Positions 8,564 through 18,013 of a DNA stretch of 64,000 bases are shown piece after piece; position 1 is the first letter of the stretch; each line of letters opens with the position of its first letter. The stretch is from Methanomicrobiales archaeon (lineage in GTDB: Archaea > Halobacteriota > Methanomicrobia > Methanomicrobiales > Methanospirillaceae). The stretch is taken from contig JAAYWH010000055.1 in the NCBI GenBank assembly GCA_012516785.1, positions 1 through 64,000 of the forward strand, given 5' to 3'. Under the pieces are notes generated by a model. That model had not been told where the DNA came from, made no database searches, and saw only the letters and a program-made list of their open reading frames with translations. The position numbers were made by a program, and so were the translations under genes.

Positions 8564-9417
8564 ACGTCTCTGATTTCATGACCACCGAGGTGGTCACTGT
8601 TGAGATACCGGGGAACAGGGATGATGTCCTGAAGATACTGAAGCGTACCGGAATTTCCGGGGTCCCTGTCCTCAAGGAAGGGAAGCTCGTCGGGATCATC
8701 ACGAGAAAAGACCTCCTGCGCAAGGCAGACGAGACCCAGCTCGGGCTCCTGATGACACGCAACCCTGCGACCGTCTCCCCTGACACCCCTGTCGAGGAGG
8801 CCGCCCGTATCCTTATCGAGAAGAACGTGAGAAGGCTTCCGGTGGTCGAAGGGGAGAAACTCGTCGGATTGCTCTCCGTCGCCGATCTTGTCCATGCCAT
8901 CGCCCAGTTGCGGGTAAAGGACGAGATAAAACCCACGTATATCAGCCAGACCTTTGCCCTCTGGGAGGAGACACCCCTCCCGCTTGTCGCCCGTATCATG
9001 GAGATATCAGGGTTCGATGCGATCCCCATCCTCGATGCAGAGAGCAAGCTCCAGGGGATCATATCAGAGCGTGACCTGATCCGGCATTCTTCCATCGAGG
9101 ACATGGTAGAGGTGAGTGATTTTTCGAACGGGACCGATGACGATGAATGGACCTGGGAGAGCATCCGGGACATGCACACCATCAGCTATGGTATCTCAAA
9201 GATCCAGCTCCCCGATAAACCGGTCAAGACCGCGATGGTCAGCAATGTCATCTCGGTGCCCCTGAATGCCGAGGTGAGCGAATGTGCTCTCAAAATGAAG
9301 CGGGGGAGGATTGACCAGCTCCCGGTCGTGAACGGTGACAAAAAACTGGTTGCCATGCTCTTTGACCGCGACCTCATCAGGGCAATGTGCCGTGCACCAG
9401 ACAATAAAAACCTTTAA
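8560..9417 (+). CDS. Protein with four CBS domains
   Basis: 285 residues made of four CBS domains at about 1-56, 66-118, 127-180 and 222-280, recognisable by the repeated G-V-P-V / R-L-P-V-V and L-V-G-I-I-T-R-K-D-L type ends. There is no catalytic or DNA-binding domain, so it is a stand-alone regulatory or ligand-binding protein; CBS pairs commonly bind AMP, ATP or SAM. It is translationally coupled to the UspA gene (ATGA overlap). Confidence 0.92.
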   Translation: MNVSDFMTTEVVTVEIPGNRDDVLKILKRTGISGVPVLKEGKLVGIITRKDLLRKADETQLGLLMTRNPATVSPDTPVEEAARILIEKNVRRLPVVEGEKLVGLLSVADLVHAIAQLRVKDEIKPTYISQTFALWEETPLPLVARIMEISGFDAIPILDAESKLQGIISERDLIRHSSIEDMVEVSDFSNGTDDDEWTWESIRDMHTISYGISKIQLPDKPVKTAMVSNVISVPLNAEVSECALKMKRGRIDQLPVVNGDKKLVAMLFDRDLIRAMCRAPDNKNL

Positions 9418-9425
9418 ATTTTTGG
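9405..9425 (+). promoter_or_regulatory. Promoter of the proteasome beta gene
   Basis: CCTTTAAATTTTTGG at 9411-9425 looks like a TATA box with A-rich BRE just upstream. It overlaps the end of the CBS gene and would give a leader of about 40-50 nt before the psmB ATG at 9494. Confidence 0.5.
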
Positions 9426-9493
9426 ATGACATTTAATTTGTGAAGCGCTTTTGTGAGATTTTTCCAGCGTTTTCCATGTTTTGGGGTGAATAT

Positions 9494-10135
9494 ATGAGTG
9501 AGCAATATCAGGAGCCCCTGAAGGGAACGACCACTGTCGGACTTGTCTTTGAAGACGGTGTCGTGCTTGCTACCGAGAAAAGGGCAACAATGGGGTACAT
9601 GATCGCAAGCAAGAAAGCAAAAAAAGTGTACCAGATCGCAGACCGAATCGGGATGACCATAGCAGGGGGGGTGGGAGATGCCCAGCAGATCGCCCGGATC
9701 ATGACCGTAGAGTGCAGTCTCTACAATATCAGGAGGGGGAGAGCGATGTCGGTTGCCGCCGCCTCAACTCTCCTCTCCAACATCCTGAACAATAACCGGT
9801 ACTACCCCTTTTACGTCCAACTCCTCGTGGGAGGAGTTAATGACTCCGGACCAGGCCTGTTCTCGGTGGATGCGATGGGTGGGGCAACGAAGGAAGAGGA
9901 GATCGTTGCGACAGGATCCGGATCTCCCATGGCATACGGGGTGCTCGAGGACCGGTTTACCAAGGGAATGAAAAGGAAAGACGCGATCTCACTTGCAGTG
10001 AGAGCGGTCCGTGCTGCCATGAAAAGGGATGCTGGTTCGGGAGAAGGAGTGCACGTCGTGGTGATCACGAAGGACGAGTATTTCGAGGTCCCTGAAGACC
10101 AGCTCCCGAAAAACAGCGCGGCAGCGACGGCATAA
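9494..10135 (+). CDS. psmB: Proteasome beta subunit
   Basis: Catalytic subunit of the archaeal 20S proteasome. The ATG at 9494, preceded by GGGGTGA at 9483-9489, gives a short propeptide M-S-E-Q-Y-Q-E-P-L-K-G followed by T-T-T-V-G, so autocleavage exposes Thr1. The catalytic Glu17 and Lys33 equivalents are seen in V-L-A-T-E-K-R-A and the S-K-K-A-K-K region. The mature chain of about 202 residues is normal. A longer frame beginning at 9440 would add a non-conserved leader and is rejected. The aCPSF1 gene begins 23 nt downstream. Confidence 0.96.
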   Translation: MSEQYQEPLKGTTTVGLVFEDGVVLATEKRATMGYMIASKKAKKVYQIADRIGMTIAGGVGDAQQIARIMTVECSLYNIRRGRAMSVAAASTLLSNILNNNRYYPFYVQLLVGGVNDSGPGLFSVDAMGGATKEEEIVATGSGSPMAYGVLEDRFTKGMKRKDAISLAVRAVRAAMKRDAGSGEGVHVVVITKDEYFEVPEDQLPKNSAAATA

Positions 10136-10149
10136 TACTTTTTTTTAGG
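10136..10149 (+). terminator. Possible U-rich terminator after psmB
   Basis: An 8-9 nt T-run directly follows the psmB stop codon, the form of archaeal intrinsic or FttA-assisted termination. Some read-through into the aCPSF1 gene is likely given the 23-nt gap. Confidence 0.4.
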
Positions 10150-10158
10150 ACTGATTGG

Positions 10159-12051
10159 ATGCTTATTGAAGATCGGCTGAAAGAACTGAAGAATAAGATC
10201 GATGAGAGAGTACCTGCGGGTATCACTGTCTCTGAAGTGGAATTTGAAGGGCCCGAGCTGGTCATCTATACCGATGACCCCAAGCGGTTTGCCGATGAGG
10301 CCGACCTGATCAAGATCCTGGCGAGGGACCTGCGGAAGCGTATCGTTGTCAGGCCGAATGTGCTTGAGGATCCCGAACGGGCAATGCTTGAGATCCGTGA
10401 GGTTGTCGCAGAAAATGCAGGGATCACCGATATCTTCTTTGATGCAGATACCGGTGAGGTGCTCATCGAGGCTGAGAAACCAGGTGTCGTCATCGGCAAG
10501 AACGGTGCAACGCTCCGTGAGATCACGAAACATATCGGATGGACGCCCAAGGTCGTCAGGACACCGCCGATCGAGAGTTCAACAGTAAAACAGGTCAGGC
10601 AGTTCCTGCGATCGGTGAATGAGGACCGGAAACAGTTTCTCCGGACCATCGGGCGGCGTATCCACCGCGATGTCACGAGCAAGGACGCATGGGTCCGGGT
10701 GACCATGCTCGGCTGCTGCAGGGAGGTAGGGAGGGCGGCATTCCTCCTCTCCACTCCCGAGAGCAAGATCCTGATCGACTGTGGAGAGAAACCTGACAAC
10801 AGCACCAACAATGCCCCCTATCTCTATGTGCCGGAGATTCACCCCCTTTCACAACTGGATGCTGTCGTGCTCACTCATGCACACCTCGACCATTGTGCGC
10901 TGGTACCCCTCCTGTACAAGTACGGATTTGACGGTCCCGTGTACAGCACCCCCCCCACGCGGGATCTGTCAGCGATGCTCCAGCTGGATTACCTGGACGT
11001 TGTCTCAAAAGAAGATCGGAAGATCCCTTACAGCTCAAACGATGTGAAGAGTTACATCAAGCATTCCATCACCCTCAATTACGGGAGCGTGACGGATATC
11101 GCTCCTGATATCAAGCTGACCTTCCACAATGCAGGCCACATCCTCGGGTCGGCGATCGCCCACTTCCACGTCGGAGACGGGCTCTATAATGTCGCGTTTA
11201 CCGGTGACTTTAACTACAGCAAGAGCAGGCTCTTTAATCCTGCCACCAACCAGTTCCCCCGGCTCGAAGCGATCTTCATGGAGAGTACCTACGGGGGCAG
11301 CGGCGATCTCCAGCCGGCCCGTGCAGATGCCGAGGAGAAGCTGTACGAGACGATAGGAAACGTCATCTCCAGGGGTGGAAAAGTTATCATCCCGGCGTTT
11401 GCCGTGGGGCGATCCCAGGAGGTCATGCTTGCGCTGGAGGAGGGGATCAGGAGAGAGAAGATCCCGGCGGTCAGGATCTACCTCGACGGGATGATCCGGG
11501 AGGCTACGGCAATCCACACGACCTACCCGGAGTACCTGAACAGTGAACTCCGCAACCAGATCTTCAAGGAAGGTTTGAACCCATTCCTCGCTGAATGCTT
11601 TGTCCCTGTCGATTCATCGGATCTCCGTGAGAAGGTGATCAATGGGGACCCCTGTGTCATCGTCACGACCAGCGGTATGCTGAACGGCGGGCCGGTCATG
11701 GAATACCTGAGCGGGCTCGCTTCCGATGAGAGGAATGCACTCGTCTTTGTCGGGTACCAGGCAGAAGGGACGATGGGGAGGCGTATCCAGAAAGGATGGA
11801 GGGAGATTCCTGTCGGGCGGAAGGGGACCATTGTTATCAACCTCGAGATCGTAACCATCGACGGGTTTTCCGGCCATTCAGACCGGAGACAGCTGATCAA
11901 CTATATCGGCCATGTCCAGCCCAAACCGGAAAAGATCTTCACGATTCATGGCGACGAGAACAATACGATCGATCTGGCAAGCTCGCTCTACAAGCGGTAC
12001 CATATCGAGACTCATTCCCCGATGAACCTTGAGACATACCGCATGATCTGA
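10159..12051 (+). CDS. aCPSF1 / FttA, KH-beta-CASP ribonuclease and transcription termination factor
   Basis: Archaeal homologue of CPSF73; in methanogens and Thermococcus this protein cleaves transcripts at U-rich sites and terminates RNA polymerase. Two KH-type RNA-binding modules fill about 1-145 (V-I-G-K-N-G-A-T-L-R-E-I-T at about 115). The metallo-beta-lactamase domain carries H-A-H-L-D-H-C at about 239-245, and the beta-CASP and C-terminal parts include M-E-S-T-Y-G-G and F-S-G-H-S-D-R-R-Q near 570. All zinc ligands seem present; 630 residues is the normal length. It follows psmB by 23 nt. Confidence 0.96.
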   Translation: MLIEDRLKELKNKIDERVPAGITVSEVEFEGPELVIYTDDPKRFADEADLIKILARDLRKRIVVRPNVLEDPERAMLEIREVVAENAGITDIFFDADTGEVLIEAEKPGVVIGKNGATLREITKHIGWTPKVVRTPPIESSTVKQVRQFLRSVNEDRKQFLRTIGRRIHRDVTSKDAWVRVTMLGCCREVGRAAFLLSTPESKILIDCGEKPDNSTNNAPYLYVPEIHPLSQLDAVVLTHAHLDHCALVPLLYKYGFDGPVYSTPPTRDLSAMLQLDYLDVVSKEDRKIPYSSNDVKSYIKHSITLNYGSVTDIAPDIKLTFHNAGHILGSAIAHFHVGDGLYNVAFTGDFNYSKSRLFNPATNQFPRLEAIFMESTYGGSGDLQPARADAEEKLYETIGNVISRGGKVIIPAFAVGRSQEVMLALEEGIRREKIPAVRIYLDGMIREATAIHTTYPEYLNSELRNQIFKEGLNPFLAECFVPVDSSDLREKVINGDPCVIVTTSGMLNGGPVMEYLSGLASDERNALVFVGYQAEGTMGRRIQKGWREIPVGRKGTIVINLEIVTIDGFSGHSDRRQLINYIGHVQPKPEKIFTIHGDENNTIDLASSLYKRYHIETHSPMNLETYRMI

Positions 12052-12060
12052 AGCGATGCC

Positions 12061-13179
12061 ATGAGAAACCGCTTCCCTCTCTTTTTAGGCGTTTTTTCCA
12101 TCATGGCACTGTCGAATGCGATCGTGCCGGAACTTGCATCGTTCGGGGACAGTACGATCGCCCAGGGTACCATCTATTCTGCATACTTCCTCGGGGCATT
12201 CCTTCTCGTCCTCCCGGCAGGCCTGATTGCTGACCGTGCAGGCGAACTGCCTCTCGTGAGGGGAGGTCTCCTGCTGACCGTTGCTTCAGGTGTGCTCCTC
12301 ACGCTTACCACCTCCACTCTTCTGATCGTGGTGTTCCGTGTTATCGAGGGGATCGGGGCAGGGCTGTTCGTCCCGGCTGCCCTCTCCCTGATCAATTCAC
12401 GGCCTGACCATGAGACCTCGAGCGGATATTTCATGGCGATGCTGAATATTGGTCTTGTCGCAGGGCTGATCGCCAGCGGCTGGCTAGTTGAGATGACCGG
12501 TTTTGGCGTGTCGGGCATCGCCACCTTCACCCTGATCGGGGCGATCCCCACCCTCGCGAGCATGGTCATGCAGCCAGGAGGGGGACAGCCACGCCCGGCC
12601 CGTGAACCGATCCGGAATACGGGGAGACGGCTTCTTCGTGTGATACAGGAATACTTCTGGCTCTGGATCTCGACCATCGTGCTCCTTGGGATAACAGGGG
12701 CGCTCACCTCCCTCTATCCGGAATTCTCGGATCTCTCACCCAGCCTTGTCGGACTGGTCATTGCCGGGATGAGCACCGCCACTGCGATCGCTGTGATCGT
12801 GGTATCCCATGCCCACCTTCCCCCGATTCCGACGATAAAAGGAGCATCTCTTGCGATGGCGGCAGCCGTGCTCTGCGTCTTCTTCTCGCCTGTCTTTTTC
12901 ATCCTGGTCGGCGCGATTGCAGGGGTGGTGATGATCGCCCAGCTGGCGTATCTTGCCGAGTCTGAAACCCGGCAGGGGGTGGTGATGGGACTGTTCAATG
13001 CGGCCAGCTACGGGGGAATGACGTTCCTTCCGGTCCTTGCAGGATTCATCGCTGAACTGACCACGTTTGTCCTGGCATTCGCCATCATCGCTCTTTCTGC
13101 GGTATTCGTAGCCTTTACCATCGGGAGGTGCCGGTGCCGCCTCGCTCCGGGAGCTGCCGGGGATCCTCCATCCTCCTGA
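12061..13179 (+). CDS. MFS transporter
   Basis: A 372-residue, strongly hydrophobic protein with about 11-12 membrane segments. The loop between the second and third helices reads G-L-I-A-D-R-A-G-E-L-P, a version of the MFS G-x-L-x-D-R signature, and a polar linker with R-P-A-R-E-P-I-R lies near the centre (about 178-188), splitting two six-helix halves. Substrate cannot be inferred. It starts 9 nt after aCPSF1, so it may be read from the same transcript. Confidence 0.88.
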   Translation: MRNRFPLFLGVFSIMALSNAIVPELASFGDSTIAQGTIYSAYFLGAFLLVLPAGLIADRAGELPLVRGGLLLTVASGVLLTLTTSTLLIVVFRVIEGIGAGLFVPAALSLINSRPDHETSSGYFMAMLNIGLVAGLIASGWLVEMTGFGVSGIATFTLIGAIPTLASMVMQPGGGQPRPAREPIRNTGRRLLRVIQEYFWLWISTIVLLGITGALTSLYPEFSDLSPSLVGLVIAGMSTATAIAVIVVSHAHLPPIPTIKGASLAMAAAVLCVFFSPVFFILVGAIAGVVMIAQLAYLAESETRQGVVMGLFNAASYGGMTFLPVLAGFIAELTTFVLAFAIIALSAVFVAFTIGRCRCRLAPGAAGDPPSS

Positions 13180-13190
13180 CCCCGCATTTC

Positions 13191-14867
13191 ATGGTGCCAG
13201 AAAGAGAAGTACAGGCAGGAATGACAGGTTCAGAACATCCCGCCGGGCTATCACGGGAACGCGTAGTTGCCTTTCTCGATATCGGTACCAATTCGATCCG
13301 ACTGCTGATCGTCCGTCTCTTCCCCCACTGCACCTATCATGTTCTTTCCCGCCAGAAGGAGACGGTCAGGCTTGGCGATGGAGAGTTCGAGGAGGATCTC
13401 ATTCGGGACGAGGCTATCGAACGGGCTGTCAGGGTCTGCCGGAATTTCACCTCCCTTGCCCGATCCTTCTCAGCCGATGAAGTGGTAGCGGTTGCCACGT
13501 CCGCGGCACGGGAGGCGCGGAACCGGAACGTGCTCCTGAACCGCCTGCGTCATGAAGCTGGGATCGATGTCCGGATCATCTCGGGAAGGGACGAAGCCCG
13601 GCTGATCTACATGGGGGTGGCAACCGGGATCCAGCTCGGGAAGAAACAGGCGGTCTTCATCGATATCGGGGGGGGTTCCACAGAGATCGCCATAGGAGGG
13701 CAGCATACCTCCTGCCACCTCGAAAGCCTGCTCTTGGGATCGATCCGGCTCACCAACCTCTTCTTCTCCCGCGATGACGAGAAGCCGGTCACAAAAAAGA
13801 AGTACGCACGCATCCGGGATCATGTGAGAGAGGTGATCGCCCCGGCTTTACCAGGGCTCTCCTCCCATCAGTTCGACATTGCCATCGGCAGCTCGGGCAC
13901 CATCATCAACCTTTCAGAGATTGCCATGAAAACCGGGGAGGGAATAACCACCCCTGAGACCGGGCTTTCCCGGTCAGAGCTGGCACGGGTAACCGGTCTC
14001 CTCTGCTCCCTCTCCCTCCCTGCCAGGAGGAAAGTCCCGGGTATCAACCCGGAACGGGGGGATATCATCATCTGCGGCGCCGCCATCCTTGAAACCCTGA
14101 TGGAGACCCTCTCCATCGACCGGGTCTTCTCCACCCAGAGAGGGTTGCAGGATGGTCTTCTTGCGGATTATCTCACACGGATGGAGGAGATCCCCCTGAT
14201 CGACAGCGTATCCCCGCGGGAACGAAGCGTCCTCCAGCTCGCCCGCTCCTGCGGTATCAATGAGCATCATGCACGAACCGTTGCACGCCTCGCCCAGGAG
14301 CTCTTCTCCAGCGGAAAGCAGTGCGGGTTGCATGCATATTCCAGCCCCGAGGAGGACCTCCTTGTCTATGCCACGTTCCTCCATGACGTGGGATCCTTCA
14401 TCTCCTACCACAATCACCATATACACTCCTATTACGTGATCAGGAACACCGATATCCCTGGTTTTCTCCCTAGGGAACTCCTCATGATGGCGTTCATCGC
14501 CCGTTATCACCGGAAGAAGCCGCCAAAAAAGAGGACGTTTGCGGTACTTCCCCTCGAGCCGGGAGATCGGGAGCGGATCAGGGTCCTCTCGGCCCTGCTC
14601 CGGATGGCGGAGAGTCTTGACCGGAGCCATGCCGGGCTGATCCGGCATGCAAGGTTCCTCTCCACCAGTCCGACAGGTGCCGTGCTCGAGATCACTGCCG
14701 TCGGCGAGTGCCAGCTTGAACTGTCGGGGATCGAGAATGAGGCCGATCATTTCGAACGCGTGTTTGGAAAGACACTCATCACGAGAATTGTCACTGCCGA
14801 TCTCGAAGAACTGCACGAATGGACCGGGAACTATCCCACCCTGCTCACGCACCCGGGGAAGACGTAG
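13191..14867 (+). CDS. ppx: Ppx/GppA phosphatase with HD-like C-terminal domain (probable exopolyphosphatase)
   Basis: An ASKHA-fold phosphatase that removes terminal phosphate from polyphosphate or pppGpp. The first phosphate-binding loop reads F-L-D-I-G-T-N-S-I-R and the second F-I-D-I-G-G-G-S-T-E-I. The C-terminal half has an HD-like helical domain with F-L-H-D-V-G-S-F-I-S-Y-H-N-H-H-I. About 558 residues is normal for the two-domain type. Starts at 13191 and 13221 are both possible; neither has a strong ribosome-binding site, and both overlap or abut the MFS gene end. Polyphosphate kinase and a CHAD protein lie 6-9 kb downstream, which favours polyphosphate as substrate. Confidence 0.9.
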   Translation: MVPEREVQAGMTGSEHPAGLSRERVVAFLDIGTNSIRLLIVRLFPHCTYHVLSRQKETVRLGDGEFEEDLIRDEAIERAVRVCRNFTSLARSFSADEVVAVATSAAREARNRNVLLNRLRHEAGIDVRIISGRDEARLIYMGVATGIQLGKKQAVFIDIGGGSTEIAIGGQHTSCHLESLLLGSIRLTNLFFSRDDEKPVTKKKYARIRDHVREVIAPALPGLSSHQFDIAIGSSGTIINLSEIAMKTGEGITTPETGLSRSELARVTGLLCSLSLPARRKVPGINPERGDIIICGAAILETLMETLSIDRVFSTQRGLQDGLLADYLTRMEEIPLIDSVSPRERSVLQLARSCGINEHHARTVARLAQELFSSGKQCGLHAYSSPEEDLLVYATFLHDVGSFISYHNHHIHSYYVIRNTDIPGFLPRELLMMAFIARYHRKKPPKKRTFAVLPLEPGDRERIRVLSALLRMAESLDRSHAGLIRHARFLSTSPTGAVLEITAVGECQLELSGIENEADHFERVFGKTLITRIVTADLEELHEWTGNYPTLLTHPGKT

Positions 14868-14992
14868 TCAGGAATACCAAAAGGGGGGGGGGCAAGCCAC
14901 CACAGCGGTATTGCACCATGCGGGAGGGGCCATTCCGGAAATCCCCTGGCGTTGTTCGGTTTTTTCAGAGGGACGGGATGTGGAGGGGCACC

Positions 14993-15823
14993 TTATCCTG
15001 CTGCACCCTGTGTCCTTCTCCCGGCCATCCAGCGCTCGAAGAGCATGAGCCCGTATCCGAGGGTTGCCAGGAGAATGATTGTCGCACCGGACGGAACGTT
15101 CATGACATAGGACAGGAAGAGTCCCCCGATGGTGCATCCCGCAGCGGCCAGGACCGAGAGGCACATCATGGATCGCATACTTCCCGAATACTCGCGGGCG
15201 ATGGCAGGCGGGATGGTGAGAAGGGCAATGACGAGGATAATTCCCACGACCCGGAGGAGAACAATCACGCTGAATGCAATGAGCATCAGGAGGAGGAGGA
15301 GGAGGGCTGTCACCGGGAGGTTCATCACACGGGCGTACTCCTCATCGAACGTGACTGCCACGAGCTGGTTGAACCCGGCGGTCACGATGAGGAGGATACC
15401 CAGTGCCAGGATACCCATGATGATCAGATCTTCTGAAGGGATCAGGAGAATATTGCCAAACAGGAATCCGAACAGTTCCGGTGCATAGCCAGGGGTCAGT
15501 GCAATAAAGAGGATTCCGGTCGCCATCCCCGCAGCCCACACCACGCCGGTCAGCGTCTCCATGTACTGCCCGAACTTCTCGCGGATGGTCCCGATGAGAA
15601 GGGCGATTGCGAGGGTAAATCCGGCAGCCCCGAGGAAGGGATCGACCCCGAGAAAATACCCCAGACCGACCCCGCCGAACGCGGCATGGGCAAGCCCCCC
15701 CGAGAGAGATACGAGGCGTTTGACGATCACGAAAGAACCGATTATACCACAGACTATGCTTGCCATCAGCCCGGCTGCCACGGCGTTCCTGAAAAATTCA
15801 AACCCCAGGATCGAAAGCATCAT
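14993..15823 (-). CDS. znuB: Metal ABC transporter permease, ZnuB/TroC family
   Basis: A 276-residue integral membrane protein with about eight hydrophobic segments, of the ABC-3 permease family for zinc or manganese. Typical stretches are V-I-V-K-R-L-V-S-L-S-G-G-L-A-H-A-A-F-G-G near 33-51 and the coupling region around A-R-V-M-N-L-P. Its ATG overlaps the stop codon of the ATPase gene by 4 nt, so it is the last gene of the dtxR-znuA-znuC-znuB operon. Confidence 0.93.
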   Translation of the reverse strand: MMLSILGFEFFRNAVAAGLMASIVCGIIGSFVIVKRLVSLSGGLAHAAFGGVGLGYFLGVDPFLGAAGFTLAIALLIGTIREKFGQYMETLTGVVWAAGMATGILFIALTPGYAPELFGFLFGNILLIPSEDLIIMGILALGILLIVTAGFNQLVAVTFDEEYARVMNLPVTALLLLLLMLIAFSVIVLLRVVGIILVIALLTIPPAIAREYSGSMRSMMCLSVLAAAGCTIGGLFLSYVMNVPSGATIILLATLGYGLMLFERWMAGRRTQGAAG

Positions 15824-16587
15824 CCCACCCTCCCGTGATCACGGAAAACCCGGTGCGGGATCCCATGGGCTATCAGGTCAACGGGGCAGTGATATGCTGC
15901 GGTGAGCATTTCCTCTGATATCTCGCTGGTGTCATGAGTGAAGATCTTACCGTTGAGGCAGGCTACCCTCGTGACATTCGTGGAGATGGCCCCGATGTCA
16001 TGCGTGACCAGAAGGACGGTCATCTCATCCTTGAGGGCTTTGAGCATGTCGAACAACTGCAGCTCGGTGGGCATATCGACATACACCATGGGCTCATCGA
16101 GGATGAGCAGGTCCGGTTCGCCGACAAGGGCGCGGGCTATGATTGCCCGCTGCTGCTCACCCCCGGAGAGGTCGCAGATCGGCCGGCGGGAGAGGTGAAG
16201 GATCGCAGTCCGTTCAAGCGCCTTCCTTGCGGCTTTCCGGTCTTTTTCGGAGAATCGCCTGACAAGGCCGGGGACAAGGCCGAGCCGTCCCGAAAGCACC
16301 ATCTCCTCAACGGTGAGCGGGTAGCGGAAGTCAAACGTCCTGTACTGGGGGACGTACCCGATCCTGCTCCGGGCTTTCCGGGGGTCTGTCCCAAAGACCC
16401 GCACCGTTCCGGAGCTGGCAGGGAGGAGTCCGAGTATGACCTTGAGCAACGTGGTTTTTCCGCCGCCGTTGGGGCCTATCACTGCATACAGGTCTCCTTC
16501 ACGGACCTTCAGGTCGACCGCATCAAGCACCGTTCGTCCTGAGAGAAGGCAGGAGACCGATTCGAGTTCGATCACCGGGCCGTTCAT
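15820..16587 (-). CDS. znuC: Metal ABC transporter ATP-binding protein, ZnuC family
   Basis: A 255-residue ABC ATPase. Walker A reads G-P-N-G-G-G-K-T-T (about 38-46), the Q-loop segment Y-V-P-Q-Y-R, the signature L-S-G-G-E-Q-Q-R, Walker B L-L-I-L-D-E-P and the switch histidine in V-T-H-D-I. It energises the ZnuB-type permease, whose gene overlaps it by 4 nt; it also overlaps the end of the substrate-binding protein gene by 4 nt. Confidence 0.94.
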   Translation of the reverse strand: MNGPVIELESVSCLLSGRTVLDAVDLKVREGDLYAVIGPNGGGKTTLLKVILGLLPASSGTVRVFGTDPRKARSRIGYVPQYRTFDFRYPLTVEEMVLSGRLGLVPGLVRRFSEKDRKAARKALERTAILHLSRRPICDLSGGEQQRAIIARALVGEPDLLILDEPMVYVDMPTELQLFDMLKALKDEMTVLLVTHDIGAISTNVTRVACLNGKIFTHDTSEISEEMLTAAYHCPVDLIAHGIPHRVFRDHGRVG

Positions 16588-17513
16588 CCCTGGGCCGCCC
16601 CTCCAAACGCTTCTGCCACCCGTTCCATGTTGGCAAGGTAGTCCCCGGCCAGGGGATCGATGACCCTGACCGAGCCGCCTATCTCCCCGGCAATGGTCTC
16701 GGCTTCCCGGGTGCTCTCCTGGGCCTCGGCAAATACCACCCGGATCCCGTGTGATCGGGCAAGAAGAATGAACGAGGCAAGGTCTTTTGCCGTCGCTTCT
16801 TTCCCATCATTCTCGATTGCGACAATGTCGAGATGATAATCCCTCGCAAAATAGTCCCATGCCTGATGGGTGACGAGGATCATCCCCGGGTCATTCCGGG
16901 AGTAGGCAGCATCGATCTCCTGATCAAGATCCCGCAGGCGGGAGGTATATTTGTCACAGTTCCTCCTGTACTCGTTTTCATTGGCAGGATCGACCTTGAT
17001 CAGGGCATCCCTGGTGTTCTCCGACATGATCACGGCATTTCGGAGCGAGAGCCAGATGTGGGGGTCGGGGCTCGGGTTTGCCTGGCCTGTCTCTCTTCCG
17101 AGATCTTCCCCCTGAACCAGGCTGGTTTCTCCTCCCCGGTCCGGGGAGAGAGAGGGGATACCCGTGCTGCTGTCAGCAACAACGAGGCCCGGGTTCATAG
17201 CCGTCAAACGTGATACAAGAGTATCCTCGATGGGAAGCAGCCCTGTCCCGATTGTCACGTACAGATCGGCCCCGGCAGCTCGTGCCACCAGCGCAGGCTC
17301 CGGCTCGTAGGTATGGGGATCGGATCCGGGGGGCACCATCACCACCACCTCGACCCGTTCGCCCCCTATCTCCCGCACCATCTCTTCCTGGGGAGGGATG
17401 GTGACCGCAACGCTGATCCGTTCTCCGGGAGCGTTCCTGGCGATGTCGTTGCACCCGGCAGCAAGGACGAGGAGAACAAGGGCCAAGGTTATCACGCCGC
17501 TCCGTGGTATCAT
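16584..17513 (-). CDS. znuA: Metal ABC transporter substrate-binding lipoprotein, ZnuA/TroA family
   Basis: A 309-residue cluster A-I binding protein anchored to the outer face of the membrane. The signal peptide ends in a lipobox L-A-A-G-C with Cys at about 21. Metal ligands of the family are visible in D-P-H-T-Y-E-P, D-P-H-I-W-L-S and V-T-H-Q-A-W, with an acidic fourth position. The His-rich loop of many zinc-specific ZnuA proteins is missing, so manganese cannot be excluded. The ATG at 17513 has AGGTG six bases upstream and leaves a better signal peptide than the ATG at 17534. It lies 22 nt downstream of the DtxR-family regulator gene. Confidence 0.92.
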   Translation of the reverse strand: MIPRSGVITLALVLLVLAAGCNDIARNAPGERISVAVTIPPQEEMVREIGGERVEVVVMVPPGSDPHTYEPEPALVARAAGADLYVTIGTGLLPIEDTLVSRLTAMNPGLVVADSSTGIPSLSPDRGGETSLVQGEDLGRETGQANPSPDPHIWLSLRNAVIMSENTRDALIKVDPANENEYRRNCDKYTSRLRDLDQEIDAAYSRNDPGMILVTHQAWDYFARDYHLDIVAIENDGKEATAKDLASFILLARSHGIRVVFAEAQESTREAETIAGEIGGSVRVIDPLAGDYLANMERVAEAFGGAAQG

Positions 17514-17535
17514 GGAAGCACCTTTTATTTGCATA

Positions 17536-17991
17536 TCAGCTCACATTTTCATGCAGCCCATGAAAGGTTCCTGAAAGGCAGAGCGGATCATGGCAGATCT
17601 CCCCGCAGAATCCCCTGGTGGGATGGCCAAGGGCCCGGCAGATTTTATTGACCGCCTCCCTCGAGAGATAGCACTCCATCCTGGAGGCCTCGGTGCAGGC
17701 CTCCTCCTCGGAGAGGCCATAATGGGAGAGCACAAGGCCAAGGATCCGGTGTCTCCTCACGAGAAACGCCCCGTATTTTCTCCCGAACTCCGTCAGGATA
17801 ACCCTTCCGTACGGCTCATGCTCAACGTACCCCTCCCGGGTAAGGTCGGTGATGGTCCGGGTGACGGTGGATGGATCGACCTCGAAATAGCCCGCGATGC
17901 CGGAGATCTTCACGCTGCCGCCCTGGAGAGAGAGGTACTTCAGATAGGCGGCTTTGCCGGGGGAGAGCTCAAGGCCGGTGAAAGGGATCAT
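17536..17991 (-). CDS. DtxR/MntR-family metal-dependent transcriptional regulator
   Basis: A 151-residue regulator. A winged-helix domain covers about 1-75 (I-S-G-I-A-G-Y-F-E-V-D-P-S-T-V-T-R-T-I as the recognition part) and a helical dimerisation and metal-binding domain follows, with H-R-I-L-G-L-V-L near 80, C-T-E-A-S-R-M-E-C and H-P-T-R-G-F-C-G-E. There is no SH3-like third domain, so it resembles MntR or the short IdeR forms. It is the first gene of the znu operon and probably controls it through the inverted repeat just upstream. Confidence 0.92.
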   Translation of the reverse strand: MIPFTGLELSPGKAAYLKYLSLQGGSVKISGIAGYFEVDPSTVTRTITDLTREGYVEHEPYGRVILTEFGRKYGAFLVRRHRILGLVLSHYGLSEEEACTEASRMECYLSREAVNKICRALGHPTRGFCGEICHDPLCLSGTFHGLHENVS

Positions 17992-18013
17992 CCCCTAGAG
18001 TTCTGCGGGCTAT

